A DNA stretch of 5,677 bases from assembly GCA_040905285.1 (NCBI GenBank), contig JBBDRV010000145.1:1-5677 (forward strand). The letters run 5' to 3'. Within the stretch, counting starts at the first letter, position 1, and each line of letters begins with the position of its first letter. The DNA is from JBBDRV01 sp040905285 (lineage in GTDB: Bacteria; Bacteroidota; Rhodothermia; Balneolales; Balneolaceae). Positions 1 through 5,404 of this stretch are shown here, in pieces. A program made the translations under genes and the position numbers. The notes under the pieces were generated by a model. It did not search any database, was not told where the DNA came from, and worked only from the letters and a program-made list of their open reading frames with translations.

Positions 1-294
1 CAATACGGTGATGGGTAGTAGTGGTGGATAGTACAGAGCCCCGCTTTTTATTTGAAATCCTGTCTGTGGGAGCTGAACCACGCCTAAGCTACATATCGCT
101 TTTATTTGAATCAAGATGAATTACAGGTTCGAGGGTTACAGGATCACCGTTATGTGCATTTTCCGTGGCATTTATAAACGATGAACGGGACATGGCCAAG
201 GCACCGGTTTTATAGCTGAGTCATTTCTATCCACCCGCTGCAATAAGCGCCCGGCAGTATTCCGAATCTTCAAAAATGTCCCCGCTTTCAGGGA
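1..294. other. Gene-free stretch downstream of the aldo/keto reductase
   Basis: I see no supportable gene here; all six frames are interrupted by stops. What can be seen is an imperfect direct repeat (CGCTTTTTATTTGAAATC at 42-59 and CGCTTTTATTTGAATC at 97-112), a short direct repeat TTACAGG at 121-127 and 136-142, and an 8-bp inverted pair ACGGTGAT (5-12) / ATCACCGT (143-150). The longest ATG-started minus-strand frame I noticed is 34 codons (89-193), ending in HLDSNKSDM; it matches nothing I know and has no clear ribosome binding site. The stretch could be spacer DNA or worn-out gene remains. Confidence 0.6.
270..293 (-). terminator. Weak possible intrinsic terminator after the aldo/keto reductase
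   Basis: Read on the minus strand just after the reductase stop codon, TCCC and GGGA can pair across a loop of about eight bases, and a run of five T follows three bases later. The stem is only about four base pairs, so this is a weak candidate. Its support is its position directly behind the stop codon and the T-run. Confidence 0.25.
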
Positions 295-1290
295 TTACCC
301 GTAGCTGATCATGCTGTCGAGCTTGTCATCGATAAACTTGGCTTCTTCGGATGATAGGCTGATGTCTGCAGCCCGTGCATTTTCTACCGCCTGATCCGGA
401 TTACGTGCACCTGCAAGTGCAATGGTGATACCAGGCTGCCGGATCGTCCACTGAAGGACAAGTTGAGCCAGGGTGCTTTCCTTCTGCCTGGCGATGGGTT
501 TGATTTCATCCAGGAATTTATTGGTGTGCCGGATATATTCATCCGTAAAGTATTTGCCTCCGGCGCGGTTGTCTCCTTCATTAAAGGGATAACCGGGGTA
601 CATTTTTCCCGTCAGCAATCCCCGCTGGAGAGGGCTGTACGCCAGAATCCCTTTTTTAATTTTCCGGCAGTAGGGGATGAGATCTTCTTCAATATCCCGT
701 CTGACCATACTGTAGGGAAGCTGGTTGGAAGCGACTTCGAGAACATTTTCAGCTTTTTTCATCTGTTCGACAGTGAAATTGCTGACACCCGCTTCACGAA
801 TTTTCCCTTTTTCTTTCAACCGGAGGAAAGCTTCCATTGTCTCTTCAACCGGGGTTGTGCTGTCTGGCCAATGAATCTGGTATAAATCGATATAGTCTGT
901 TTTTAACCGGCGAAGGCTGTCTTCACATTCTTTAATGATGCTTTCTTTTCCGGCATATCGGTAAATTTTTATATCATTACCCTCATTATCTTTGCTCCTG
1001 GAGGCAAACTCCCCCTTTTCAACATCCCATCTGACGCCGCCTTTGGTCAGAATCTGTAGTTGGTCCCGGGGCAGGTCCCGTACAGCTTCACCGACTATTT
1101 TTTCACTCAGCCCCTGACCGTAGACGGCTGCGGTATCTATCGACGTTACACCGTGGTCAAAGGCTGCCCGTATGGCTTCAGCAGCGGCTGTTTGTTCCGT
1201 ACCACCCCACATCCACCCGCCGATGGCCCACGCTCCAAAGGTAACAACTGAAAGATCAAGATCCGTTTTTCCGAGCTTTCGGTATTTCAT
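295..1290 (-). CDS. Aldo/keto reductase, NADPH-dependent type
   Basis: A complete 331-residue cytoplasmic oxidoreductase of the aldo/keto reductase superfamily, which reduces aldehydes or ketones with NAD(P)H on a TIM barrel. The N-terminal MKYRKLGKTDLDLS and the GAWAIGG segment are typical. The catalytic tetrad is visible: Asp52 and Tyr57 in SIDTAAVYG, Lys83 in LTKGG, and His140 in YQIHWPD. The cofactor-binding part is represented by YSPLQRGLLTGK (about 218-229) and AGARNPDQAVENA (about 293-305). The length is normal for the bacterial general-stress/YajO-like branch. The ATG at 1290 fits the family N-terminus; the upstream AGAGA is only a weak ribosome binding site. The substrate cannot be read from the sequence. 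Upstream on the same strand lie a decayed ligD and csbD, but the 210-bp gap suggests its own promoter. Confidence 0.96.
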   Translation of the reverse strand: MKYRKLGKTDLDLSVVTFGAWAIGGWMWGGTEQTAAAEAIRAAFDHGVTSIDTAAVYGQGLSEKIVGEAVRDLPRDQLQILTKGGVRWDVEKGEFASRSKDNEGNDIKIYRYAGKESIIKECEDSLRRLKTDYIDLYQIHWPDSTTPVEETMEAFLRLKEKGKIREAGVSNFTVEQMKKAENVLEVASNQLPYSMVRRDIEEDLIPYCRKIKKGILAYSPLQRGLLTGKMYPGYPFNEGDNRAGGKYFTDEYIRHTNKFLDEIKPIARQKESTLAQLVLQWTIRQPGITIALAGARNPDQAVENARAADISLSSEEAKFIDDKLDSMISYG

Positions 1291-1500
1291 AGGGTAAAGT
1301 CTCTGTTTGAATTGTTAATCCAACTGTGGATCCGCTAATATTCGGGGTGAGAATGTTATTTTCCAAAACTGAACTATAAAAAAATTACGCTGCCATAAAA
1401 AAACCGCGCTGCCATAAAAACCGTGCGACCCTATAAAGTGACTGCGGGGCTGCCGCAGTGCTGCATCGAGCAAAAAAATCAGAATCCCGAAGGAAAACGA
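1291..1500. other. Intergenic region between the ligD remnant and the reductase
   Basis: This is AT-rich noncoding DNA upstream of the reductase on the minus strand. The left half should hold the reductase promoter, but I see no convincing -35/-10 pair and no clear Bacteroidota-type TAnnTTTG box. The right half holds the decayed 19-bp repeat array and, possibly, worn remains of ligD. One such trace is the minus-strand peptide DSDFFARCSTAA in a third frame (around 1445-1485), which faintly recalls LigD sequence after the FDLDP motif. Confidence 0.5.
1374..1449. repeat. Decayed 19-bp tandem repeat, four units
   Basis: The motif C(T/C)ATAAA recurs at exactly 1374, 1393, 1412 and 1431, a period of 19 bp. 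The first two units are ctataaaaaaattacgctg and ccataaaaaaaccgcgctg, identical at 15 of 19 positions. The third shares about 12 of 19 with the second. The fourth keeps mainly the ctataaa core. Every unit has an A-run after the CNAT motif and a GC-rich tail. It sits at the 3' end of the decayed ligD. It may be a slippage-derived array or a multi-site binding region; the sequence does not say which. Confidence 0.65.
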
Positions 1501-1865
1501 ATAGGGATGCAGACTTACGGTGCCCTGGTTTACGAGGTAAATTAACGTGGCTTTGTTATTACAGACGATCTGCCGAATGGAGCCACCCTCTTTTTTTTCA
1601 CTTTGACAGTGTCTATCCATCCCGGAAAATAATCCGGACATTCCTTTTGATAAAATCCTTTGCCTTCTATGCCATCCGGAAAGCGACTGAGGGTAAGGGG
1701 ACGATTCCGGATAAAGGGCAGCAGATAGTCGGCGATTCTGTCATAGTACCGGATCAGATCACCTTTCGAAATCCCCCGTTCGGGGAAAAATATCTTATCC
1801 CGGTTACTAATCTCTACCGTATGAGAATCGATTTGCATAAAGCGCCCACTTCCTGACCATCCCAC
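1501..1865 (-). pseudogene. ligD: Broken LigD primase-polymerase domain fragment (frameshifted, truncated)
   Basis: This encodes the first 115-120 residues of a LigD-type polymerase domain (archaeo-eukaryotic primase fold), which in bacterial non-homologous end joining fills gaps and adds ribonucleotides at DNA breaks beside Ku. Family hallmarks are NRDKIFFPERGISKGDLI, then RYYDRIADYLLPFIRNRPLT, SRFPDGIEGKGFYQKECPDY and FPGWIDTVKVKKK. At the run of eight T on the plus strand (1591-1598) the frame changes. Homology resumes in another frame as EGGSIRQIVCNNKATLIYL and VNQGTVSLHPY, then fades near 1501, before the FDLDP metal-binding region. A domain is normally about 300 residues and full LigD about 800. 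The track opens at a GTG (1865), but the ATG at 1838 with AGGAAG upstream fits the family N-terminus better. One lost A would explain the shift, so a homopolymer sequencing error is possible there, but not for the missing C-terminal part. Confidence 0.85.
1591..1598 (-). other. Homopolymer frameshift site inside the ligD remnant
   Basis: Eight consecutive A on the minus strand follow GTG in the ligD frame. Nine A would give VKKKEGGS and six A would give VKKEGGS, both restoring the family reading; eight A instead yields VKKKRVAP and soon a stop. A single-base slip explains the split of the LigD homology over two frames. Confidence 0.8.
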
Positions 1866-1922
1866 TCTGACTATGCTGTCCGCTATACCGGTTGCTGTAT
1901 CCGGAGGTCCTCATGGCTTCAG

Positions 1923-2108
1923 TCAGGTTTCCCTGATAATCTCCAGTACCTCGTCTCTTGATTTGCCCAGCCGCTTCTGAATGCGGCCGACCAGTTCGTC
2001 CTCTTTCCCGTCGACATACTGGAGGTCGTCTTCAGTCAGTTCACCATATTGTTGTTTTAGCTTGCCTTTAGCTTCATTCCAGCTGCCTTTTATTTGTAAA
2101 TCAGCCAT
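1923..2108 (-). CDS. csbD: CsbD-family stress response protein
   Basis: A complete 61-residue soluble, highly charged protein of the CsbD family, whose members are abundant small helical proteins induced by general stress; their molecular role is unknown. The family signature is clear: KGSWNEAKGKLKQQYGELT at about residues 7-25, followed by DDLQYVDGKEDELVGRIQKR and a C-terminal helix. The length matches the family's usual 60-70 residues. The ATG at 2108 is preceded by AAGAAGAGAG on the minus strand, one of the few reasonable ribosome binding sites in the window. It is divergent from the MgtC-like gene, with 413 bp between them. The decayed ligD follows 57 bp downstream on the same strand and may once have been co-transcribed with it. 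Confidence 0.93.
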   Translation of the reverse strand: MADLQIKGSWNEAKGKLKQQYGELTEDDLQYVDGKEDELVGRIQKRLGKSRDEVLEIIRET

Positions 2109-2164
2109 AAGAATCTCTCTTCTTGTTTAATTAAATGTTTGCAGGTCATAAGCCTGTCTTATCG

Positions 2165-2194
2165 GTATCAGGATCTCACTTGTGATTAAGACAA
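2165..2194 (-). promoter_or_regulatory. Tentative csbD promoter with overlapping palindrome
   Basis: On the minus strand TTGTCT and TGATAC are separated by 18 bases, about 57 bases upstream of the csbD start. The spacer contains the palindrome TCACTTGTGA (2176-2185). The hexamers match consensus only partly, so this is a guess based on position and spacing. If the host is a Bacteroidota, its main sigma factor would prefer a different consensus. Confidence 0.2.
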
Positions 2195-2313
2195 CATCGA
2201 TTCCGTCAACCTTGTTCCACCGGAGGATATTTACTGCCGTCATATTCTCCCGGCATTTTTCCAGTGAGGATCCCTGACGAACTAAATGATATTAACGGAT
2301 GTTTGGCTTCTAC

Positions 2314-2358
2314 CGGAATAAGCAGAGTATGTGTTATGTACGGAATAAGCAGATTATG
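2314..2358. repeat. 18-bp direct repeat, 27-bp period
   Basis: cggaataagcagagtatg at 2314-2331 recurs as cggaataagcagattatg at 2341-2358, differing at a single base. The 9-bp spacer (gtgttatgta region) itself repeats part of the TATG ending. The repeat sits roughly 165-210 bp upstream of the MgtC-like start and about 205-250 bp upstream of csbD, inside a divergent promoter region. Two copies of a regulator-binding site are one reading; a small local duplication is another. Confidence 0.7.
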
Positions 2359-2471
2359 CCAGGGAATTGAAAAAGAGGAGATCTTCAGGGACTGAATTGT
2401 TGCGACAGGGACCCGCCGCGCATTAACATTCGACGGTATATGCTATCACCTAAACAACAGATGCGTACAGC

Positions 2472-2491
2472 ACCGTGAACCGGTGAACGGT
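2472..2491. promoter_or_regulatory. 20-bp near-palindrome upstream of the MgtC-like gene
   Basis: accgtgaaccggtgaacggt matches its own reverse complement at 16 of 20 positions, centred on ACCGGT. It also contains the direct repeat GTGAAC (2475-2480 and 2484-2489, 9 bp apart). It ends 30 bp before the ATG at 2522, a place where an operator or a leader hairpin would act on this gene. The element is visible; its role is inferred. Confidence 0.4.
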
Positions 2492-2521
2492 CAATGCGAT
2501 TGAACTGCCAGCCCCCAACAG

Positions 2522-3043
2522 ATGAATGCTGAACTACAGATAATTCCCCGTCTCCTTTCAGCGTTAGCCATCGGCATTCTGATCGGTATTGAAAGAGGGT
2601 GGAGCGGAAAACAGGAGGATGAAAATGACCGGGTGGGAGGCATAAGAACCTTTAGTCTGATTGGGCTGCTGGGCGGCATTTGGGCGCTTTTAAGCGATGA
2701 AGCCGGAAACCTGGCACTCGTGCTGGCTTTTTTCACGGTAACCGTCCTGGCAATCACCTCATATATCGTGGATACCCGGAAAAGCGGAGATATCGGCACC
2801 ACTACTGTTTATGCCAAAATGCTCACCTTTGGTCTGGCTTCATGGGCCTGTCTCGGATACCCCATGTATGCCCTGGGAACAACTGTCTTTGTGGTCGCTA
2901 TTTTAGGGACAAAGCCGGTGATCCATACATGGCTCCACAGTCTCAGACGGGAAAAAATTTATACAGGCATCAGAATACTGATTGTCAGCCTGATTCTGCT
3001 GCTCGCCCTGGTTATTATAATCAGTGAGACCACAGGGGAATGA
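2522..3043 (+). CDS. MgtC/DUF4010-family inner-membrane protein, short or truncated form
   Basis: A 173-residue integral membrane protein. The N-terminus carries the MgtC-type pattern: LLSALAIGILIGIERGW at 11-27 and GGIRTFSLIGLLGGIWALL at 39-57. Further hydrophobic segments lie at about 64-83, 98-113, 116-131 and 149-169, with the short polar motif GDIGTTTVYAK at 89-99 and a basic loop HSLRREK at 139-145. This arrangement matches the first part of long MgtC/SapB-DUF4010 membrane proteins of about 410 residues. Here the reading stops just where the DUF4010 part normally continues. The ATG at 2522 is the only sensible start, because an in-frame TGA lies at 2501; there is no Shine-Dalgarno sequence. 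MgtC relatives are linked to magnesium limitation and acid stress, but the function of this branch is not established. It converges with rnd. Confidence 0.85.
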   Translation: MNAELQIIPRLLSALAIGILIGIERGWSGKQEDENDRVGGIRTFSLIGLLGGIWALLSDEAGNLALVLAFFTVTVLAITSYIVDTRKSGDIGTTTVYAKMLTFGLASWACLGYPMYALGTTVFVVAILGTKPVIHTWLHSLRREKIYTGIRILIVSLILLLALVIIISETTGE

Positions 3044-3119
3044 TGAATCCCGCCGTGTTCCACTGTGCCAAAATCTCATCCTGCTCTCTTTCTGTTCCTA
3101 AGTCCGACAGACTGCCCCG

Positions 3120-4280
3120 TTATTTAACGACCTCCAGGACGACCTCCAGATCCTTGTTCAGTTCTTCGGCGTAGTACAGGATAAGGTCCATTTTGTAATT
3201 TTCCGGAGAAACCTTTCCCGAAATAATTTCGGTCATGATACGGTTGCTGAGCATATAAGAGGCAGCATGTTTACCATGTTTTTCCGCTATCCTTTTCTTT
3301 ATCGGGTCCAACAGGGTATTTCTGATTCTGTTGATTCTGGACTGTTCTTTTTTCTTTGCAAGAGATTCCTCGTCGCTGAGAGGCTTGATTGCCGGTTCTG
3401 ATGCAGACAGACCGGTGTGTTGAGCTTCCCGGATACTTCTGTCTACCAGGTCCGACAATTTCTCCCTGTAGGCGCCGTTCCGGACAGCTTTGAAAATACC
3501 TTTTGTTTTGTTCCACCCGGCCAATTTTTCCGGATTTTTTGCTATATCGGTCAGATACCCCTTGTCAATTATCTGATAACTGGGACGGTTATAATACTTT
3601 GCCAGATCTTCACGATAACTCATCAGCTGTTTGAATACATGCCATTCCTGTTCGGTCAGTCCGCTTTTATCTTTTTCCTTGAGGAAACGGTTATCAGCCT
3701 CTTCTGAATAATTCAACTCATCAAATACTGCATTTTCTTCCGCAATCCAGGAAGTGATATTCTTTTTAATGGCCTCTTCCAGAAGAACCTTTTTTATTTC
3801 GGGCAGATGTATTACATCCTGCGCTGCATACATCTTCTGTTCTTCGGACAGAGGCCTCTTATACCAGTTGCTGGTCTGGGATGACTTTCCGGCGTCAATC
3901 TTCAGAATATCAGCCAGAAGGCTCGTGAGAGAAGAAGGGGGATAATTCAAAAGCCCGGTCGCTATACTTATATCAAAAATGTTCCTGGGAAAGCAGCCCA
4001 GGGAATGCAACAGTCGCAGGTCTTCCCCGAAAGCAAACACCACTTTCTGTATCTGATCATTTTCCAAAACAGGAAACAGCTCTTCAATATCCAGCTTCTC
4101 ACTCAGGGGATCTATCAGATAACAGGATCGGCCGGAGTAGATTTGTACCAGGCAGAGATTGAATCCATACCGATACCTGTTTTTATCAAATTCCAGATCA
4201 ACAGCAATTTCTTCAGACCGGTTAAGGGCAGAAATACAGGTTTTAAGTTTCCTGTTACTGTTTATATACTGTGGGTTCAT
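3120..4280 (-). CDS. rnd: Ribonuclease D (DEDDy 3'-5' exoribonuclease with HRDC domain)
   Basis: A complete 386-residue cytoplasmic exoribonuclease of the RNase D type, which trims 3' ends of tRNA precursors and other structured RNAs using two metal ions. The DEDDy exonuclease fold covers about residues 1-175. Asp28 and Glu30 are in AVDLEF, Asp87 in FGEDLRLLHSLG, and Tyr151 and Asp155 in MYAAQD; SNWYKRPLSEEQ is the usual lead-in to the last motif. The HRDC domain runs from about 207 to 280 (LTEQEWHVFKQLMSYRED, then YYNRPSYQIIDK). A second helical HRDC-like region covers about 315-386. E. coli RNase D is 375 residues. The frame stays open back to an ATG at 4535, but that would add 85 proline-rich residues, overlap the amidohydrolase gene and add nothing typical of the family. 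The ATG at 4280, preceded by the A-rich TTTTAAAAAAT, is therefore chosen. Confidence 0.95.
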   Translation of the reverse strand: MNPQYINSNRKLKTCISALNRSEEIAVDLEFDKNRYRYGFNLCLVQIYSGRSCYLIDPLSEKLDIEELFPVLENDQIQKVVFAFGEDLRLLHSLGCFPRNIFDISIATGLLNYPPSSLTSLLADILKIDAGKSSQTSNWYKRPLSEEQKMYAAQDVIHLPEIKKVLLEEAIKKNITSWIAEENAVFDELNYSEEADNRFLKEKDKSGLTEQEWHVFKQLMSYREDLAKYYNRPSYQIIDKGYLTDIAKNPEKLAGWNKTKGIFKAVRNGAYREKLSDLVDRSIREAQHTGLSASEPAIKPLSDEESLAKKKEQSRINRIRNTLLDPIKKRIAEKHGKHAASYMLSNRIMTEIISGKVSPENYKMDLILYYAEELNKDLEVVLEVVK

Positions 4281-4338
4281 ATTTTTTAAAATTTCTGTTG
4301 CAGGTAATGTAAAAAAGGGCCAACCGCTGTTCTGTTCC

Positions 4339-4371
4339 TGCCAGCCGGATCCACCCGGTCCGGCATCGGCA
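4339..4371. other. Hairpin in the leader of RNase D
   Basis: GCCGGA (4344-4349) pairs perfectly with TCCGGC (4359-4364) around a 9-base loop. TGCC (4339-4342) and GGCA (4368-4371) extend the stem across a small asymmetric bulge, giving ten base pairs. It lies 59 bp before the rnd start in the amidohydrolase-rnd gap. No T-run follows on either strand, so it is not a standard terminator. It could stabilise or separate the mRNA segments, or be chance in a CCGG-rich stretch. Confidence 0.35.
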
Positions 4372-4458
4372 AACCATTGCCAAGGTAAAAATCCAGCCGG
4401 AGACGACAAAGGCAATAATGCCGGAAAGGGAAGGGCCGCCGGTGCAATCCCGGAAAAG

Positions 4459-5235
4459 TTATTCCTGTTCAGGACGATAGAGGGAAAGGGCATTTCTGTA
4501 AAGCACGTCCCCGGCTTTTTTCGCTCCAAGCACATTTACTATCCGGCAGAGATCCCCGTCCTCATAGGGGCGGGGAGCGCGCGTGGACGGCAGGTCGGTT
4601 CCGAATATCAGGGCTCCGGGGTTGGCTTTATAGATAATACGGATGGCTTCAGCCGCGTCGAAATCTATTCGTCCGAACCCGGTCGCTTTAACGTGGGCGC
4701 CCTGTTCAACAAGCTTGAGAAGCGTACTGAAACCCGCTTTTGAAAGTCCGAGATGATCGATGCAAATTGAAGGAAGCCTGGCCAGGGTAGTGGACATTTC
4801 AGCTAATAAACCTGAATCCACGTAGAGTTCCGTATGCCATCCGGCAACGTCGTAAACCTTTTCTGCCATCTTTTCAAGAGAACGTACATGTATACAACTG
4901 CCGCGTCTCAAATTGATCCGGACACCTCTGATTCCCGCCTTGTCCAGTGCAATCAGGTAATCTTCTGAAACGTCGGGTGGCAGGTGGGTAATACCTACAA
5001 AACCCGGCCCGAGTTTTCGGAGGGCGTTTATTAAAAACCTCTGGTCCGTTCCCTGAAAGGAACCGGAAACAACGGCTCCCCCGCACAGATTGTATCTTTT
5101 TGTCCGCTCCAGGTAATCCTCACAGGTAAATTCATCAGGGATAAAACCCTCATTGAAGATAAGCGGATACCGTTTGTCAATAATATGGAGATGGGCATCA
5201 AATATCCGGGTTTCGGTAATCTCCATGCTGGACAT
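4459..5235 (-). CDS. Amidohydrolase, TIM-barrel, 2-pyrone-4,6-dicarboxylate hydrolase-like
   Basis: A complete 258-residue metal-dependent hydrolase of the amidohydrolase superfamily (amidohydrolase 2 / COG3618 type), which acts on lactones or related carboxylates in the cytoplasm; LigI, which opens 2-pyrone-4,6-dicarboxylate, is the best-known relative. The metal-binding HxH is His15/His17 in FDAHLHI. GIRGVRINLRRG (101-112), WHTELYVD (133-140), ICIDHLG (157-163) and the catalytic-type Asp214 in IFGTDLPSTRAPRP follow in the usual order on the barrel strands. The length is normal. Two starts are close together, ATG at 5235 and ATG at 5226 (Met4); neither has a clear ribosome binding site, and Met4 would also leave the HxH intact. 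It lies 169 bp after the Rieske-containing gene and 178 bp before rnd on the same strand. The substrate is not deducible. Confidence 0.9.
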   Translation of the reverse strand: MSSMEITETRIFDAHLHIIDKRYPLIFNEGFIPDEFTCEDYLERTKRYNLCGGAVVSGSFQGTDQRFLINALRKLGPGFVGITHLPPDVSEDYLIALDKAGIRGVRINLRRGSCIHVRSLEKMAEKVYDVAGWHTELYVDSGLLAEMSTTLARLPSICIDHLGLSKAGFSTLLKLVEQGAHVKATGFGRIDFDAAEAIRIIYKANPGALIFGTDLPSTRAPRPYEDGDLCRIVNVLGAKKAGDVLYRNALSLYRPEQE

Positions 5236-5362
5236 GGTCTGGGTCTGAGTTGTTCCTGGCCTGAGATTGTCAGTAAAAAAGACAGGGTTTAATGACGATG
5301 TTCCCCGGGACCTTCCGAAAAAACATAAAAACGAATGCGGGGAATCACCGGTTGTAATTTAG

Positions 5363-5402
5363 GCGGATATGAACAAAAGGCAATATGTACAGGTTCGTCC
5401 GC
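5363..5402 (-). terminator. Possible hairpin terminator after the Rieske-containing gene
   Basis: On the minus strand GCGGA and GAAC (5402-5393) pair with GTTC and TCCGC (5374-5363) around an 18-base loop, with a small internal mismatch. The stem begins two bases after the stop codon at 5405-5407. It lacks a following T-run, so it may be a 3'-end-stabilising stem rather than an intrinsic terminator. Confidence 0.3.
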
Positions 5403-5404
5403 AT

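Larger units (their letters stand above)
2109..2521. other. Divergent intergenic region between csbD and the MgtC-like gene
   Basis: No gene is visible in this 413-bp stretch, which must contain the promoters of both divergent neighbours. On the csbD side a tentative sigma70-like pair on the minus strand is TTGTCT (2189-2194) and TGATAC (2165-2170) with an 18-bp spacer; a small palindrome TCACTTGTGA (2176-2185) lies within that spacer and could be an operator. Further right are an 18-bp direct repeat (2314-2358) and a 20-bp near-palindrome (2472-2491), listed separately. The promoter calls are weak. Confidence 0.55.

Noticed and set aside
89..193. 34-codon minus-strand open frame downstream of the reductase
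   Set aside because: It is short, has no clear ribosome binding site and no recognisable similarity.
463..885. 140-residue plus-strand frame
   Set aside because: It is antisense to the well-supported aldo/keto reductase and resembles no protein family.
1374..1449. CRISPR-like array
   Set aside because: The units are 19 bp, directly abutting, with no spacers, and they diverge; there are no cas genes nearby.
1458..1856. 132-residue plus-strand frame
   Set aside because: It is antisense to the LigD remnant; the minus strand carries the recognisable homology.
4281..4535. N-terminal 85-residue extension of RNase D from an upstream ATG
   Set aside because: It overlaps the amidohydrolase gene on the same strand, is rich in Pro/Phe/Ala without family similarity, and the RNase D fold begins just after the ATG at 4280.
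4159..4743. 194-residue plus-strand frame
   Set aside because: It runs antisense across the end of the amidohydrolase and the start of rnd, both strongly supported on the other strand.
5301..5344. TTCCCC/GGGGAA inverted pair upstream of the amidohydrolase
   Set aside because: It is only six base pairs with a loop of more than 30 bases, which is easily expected by chance.
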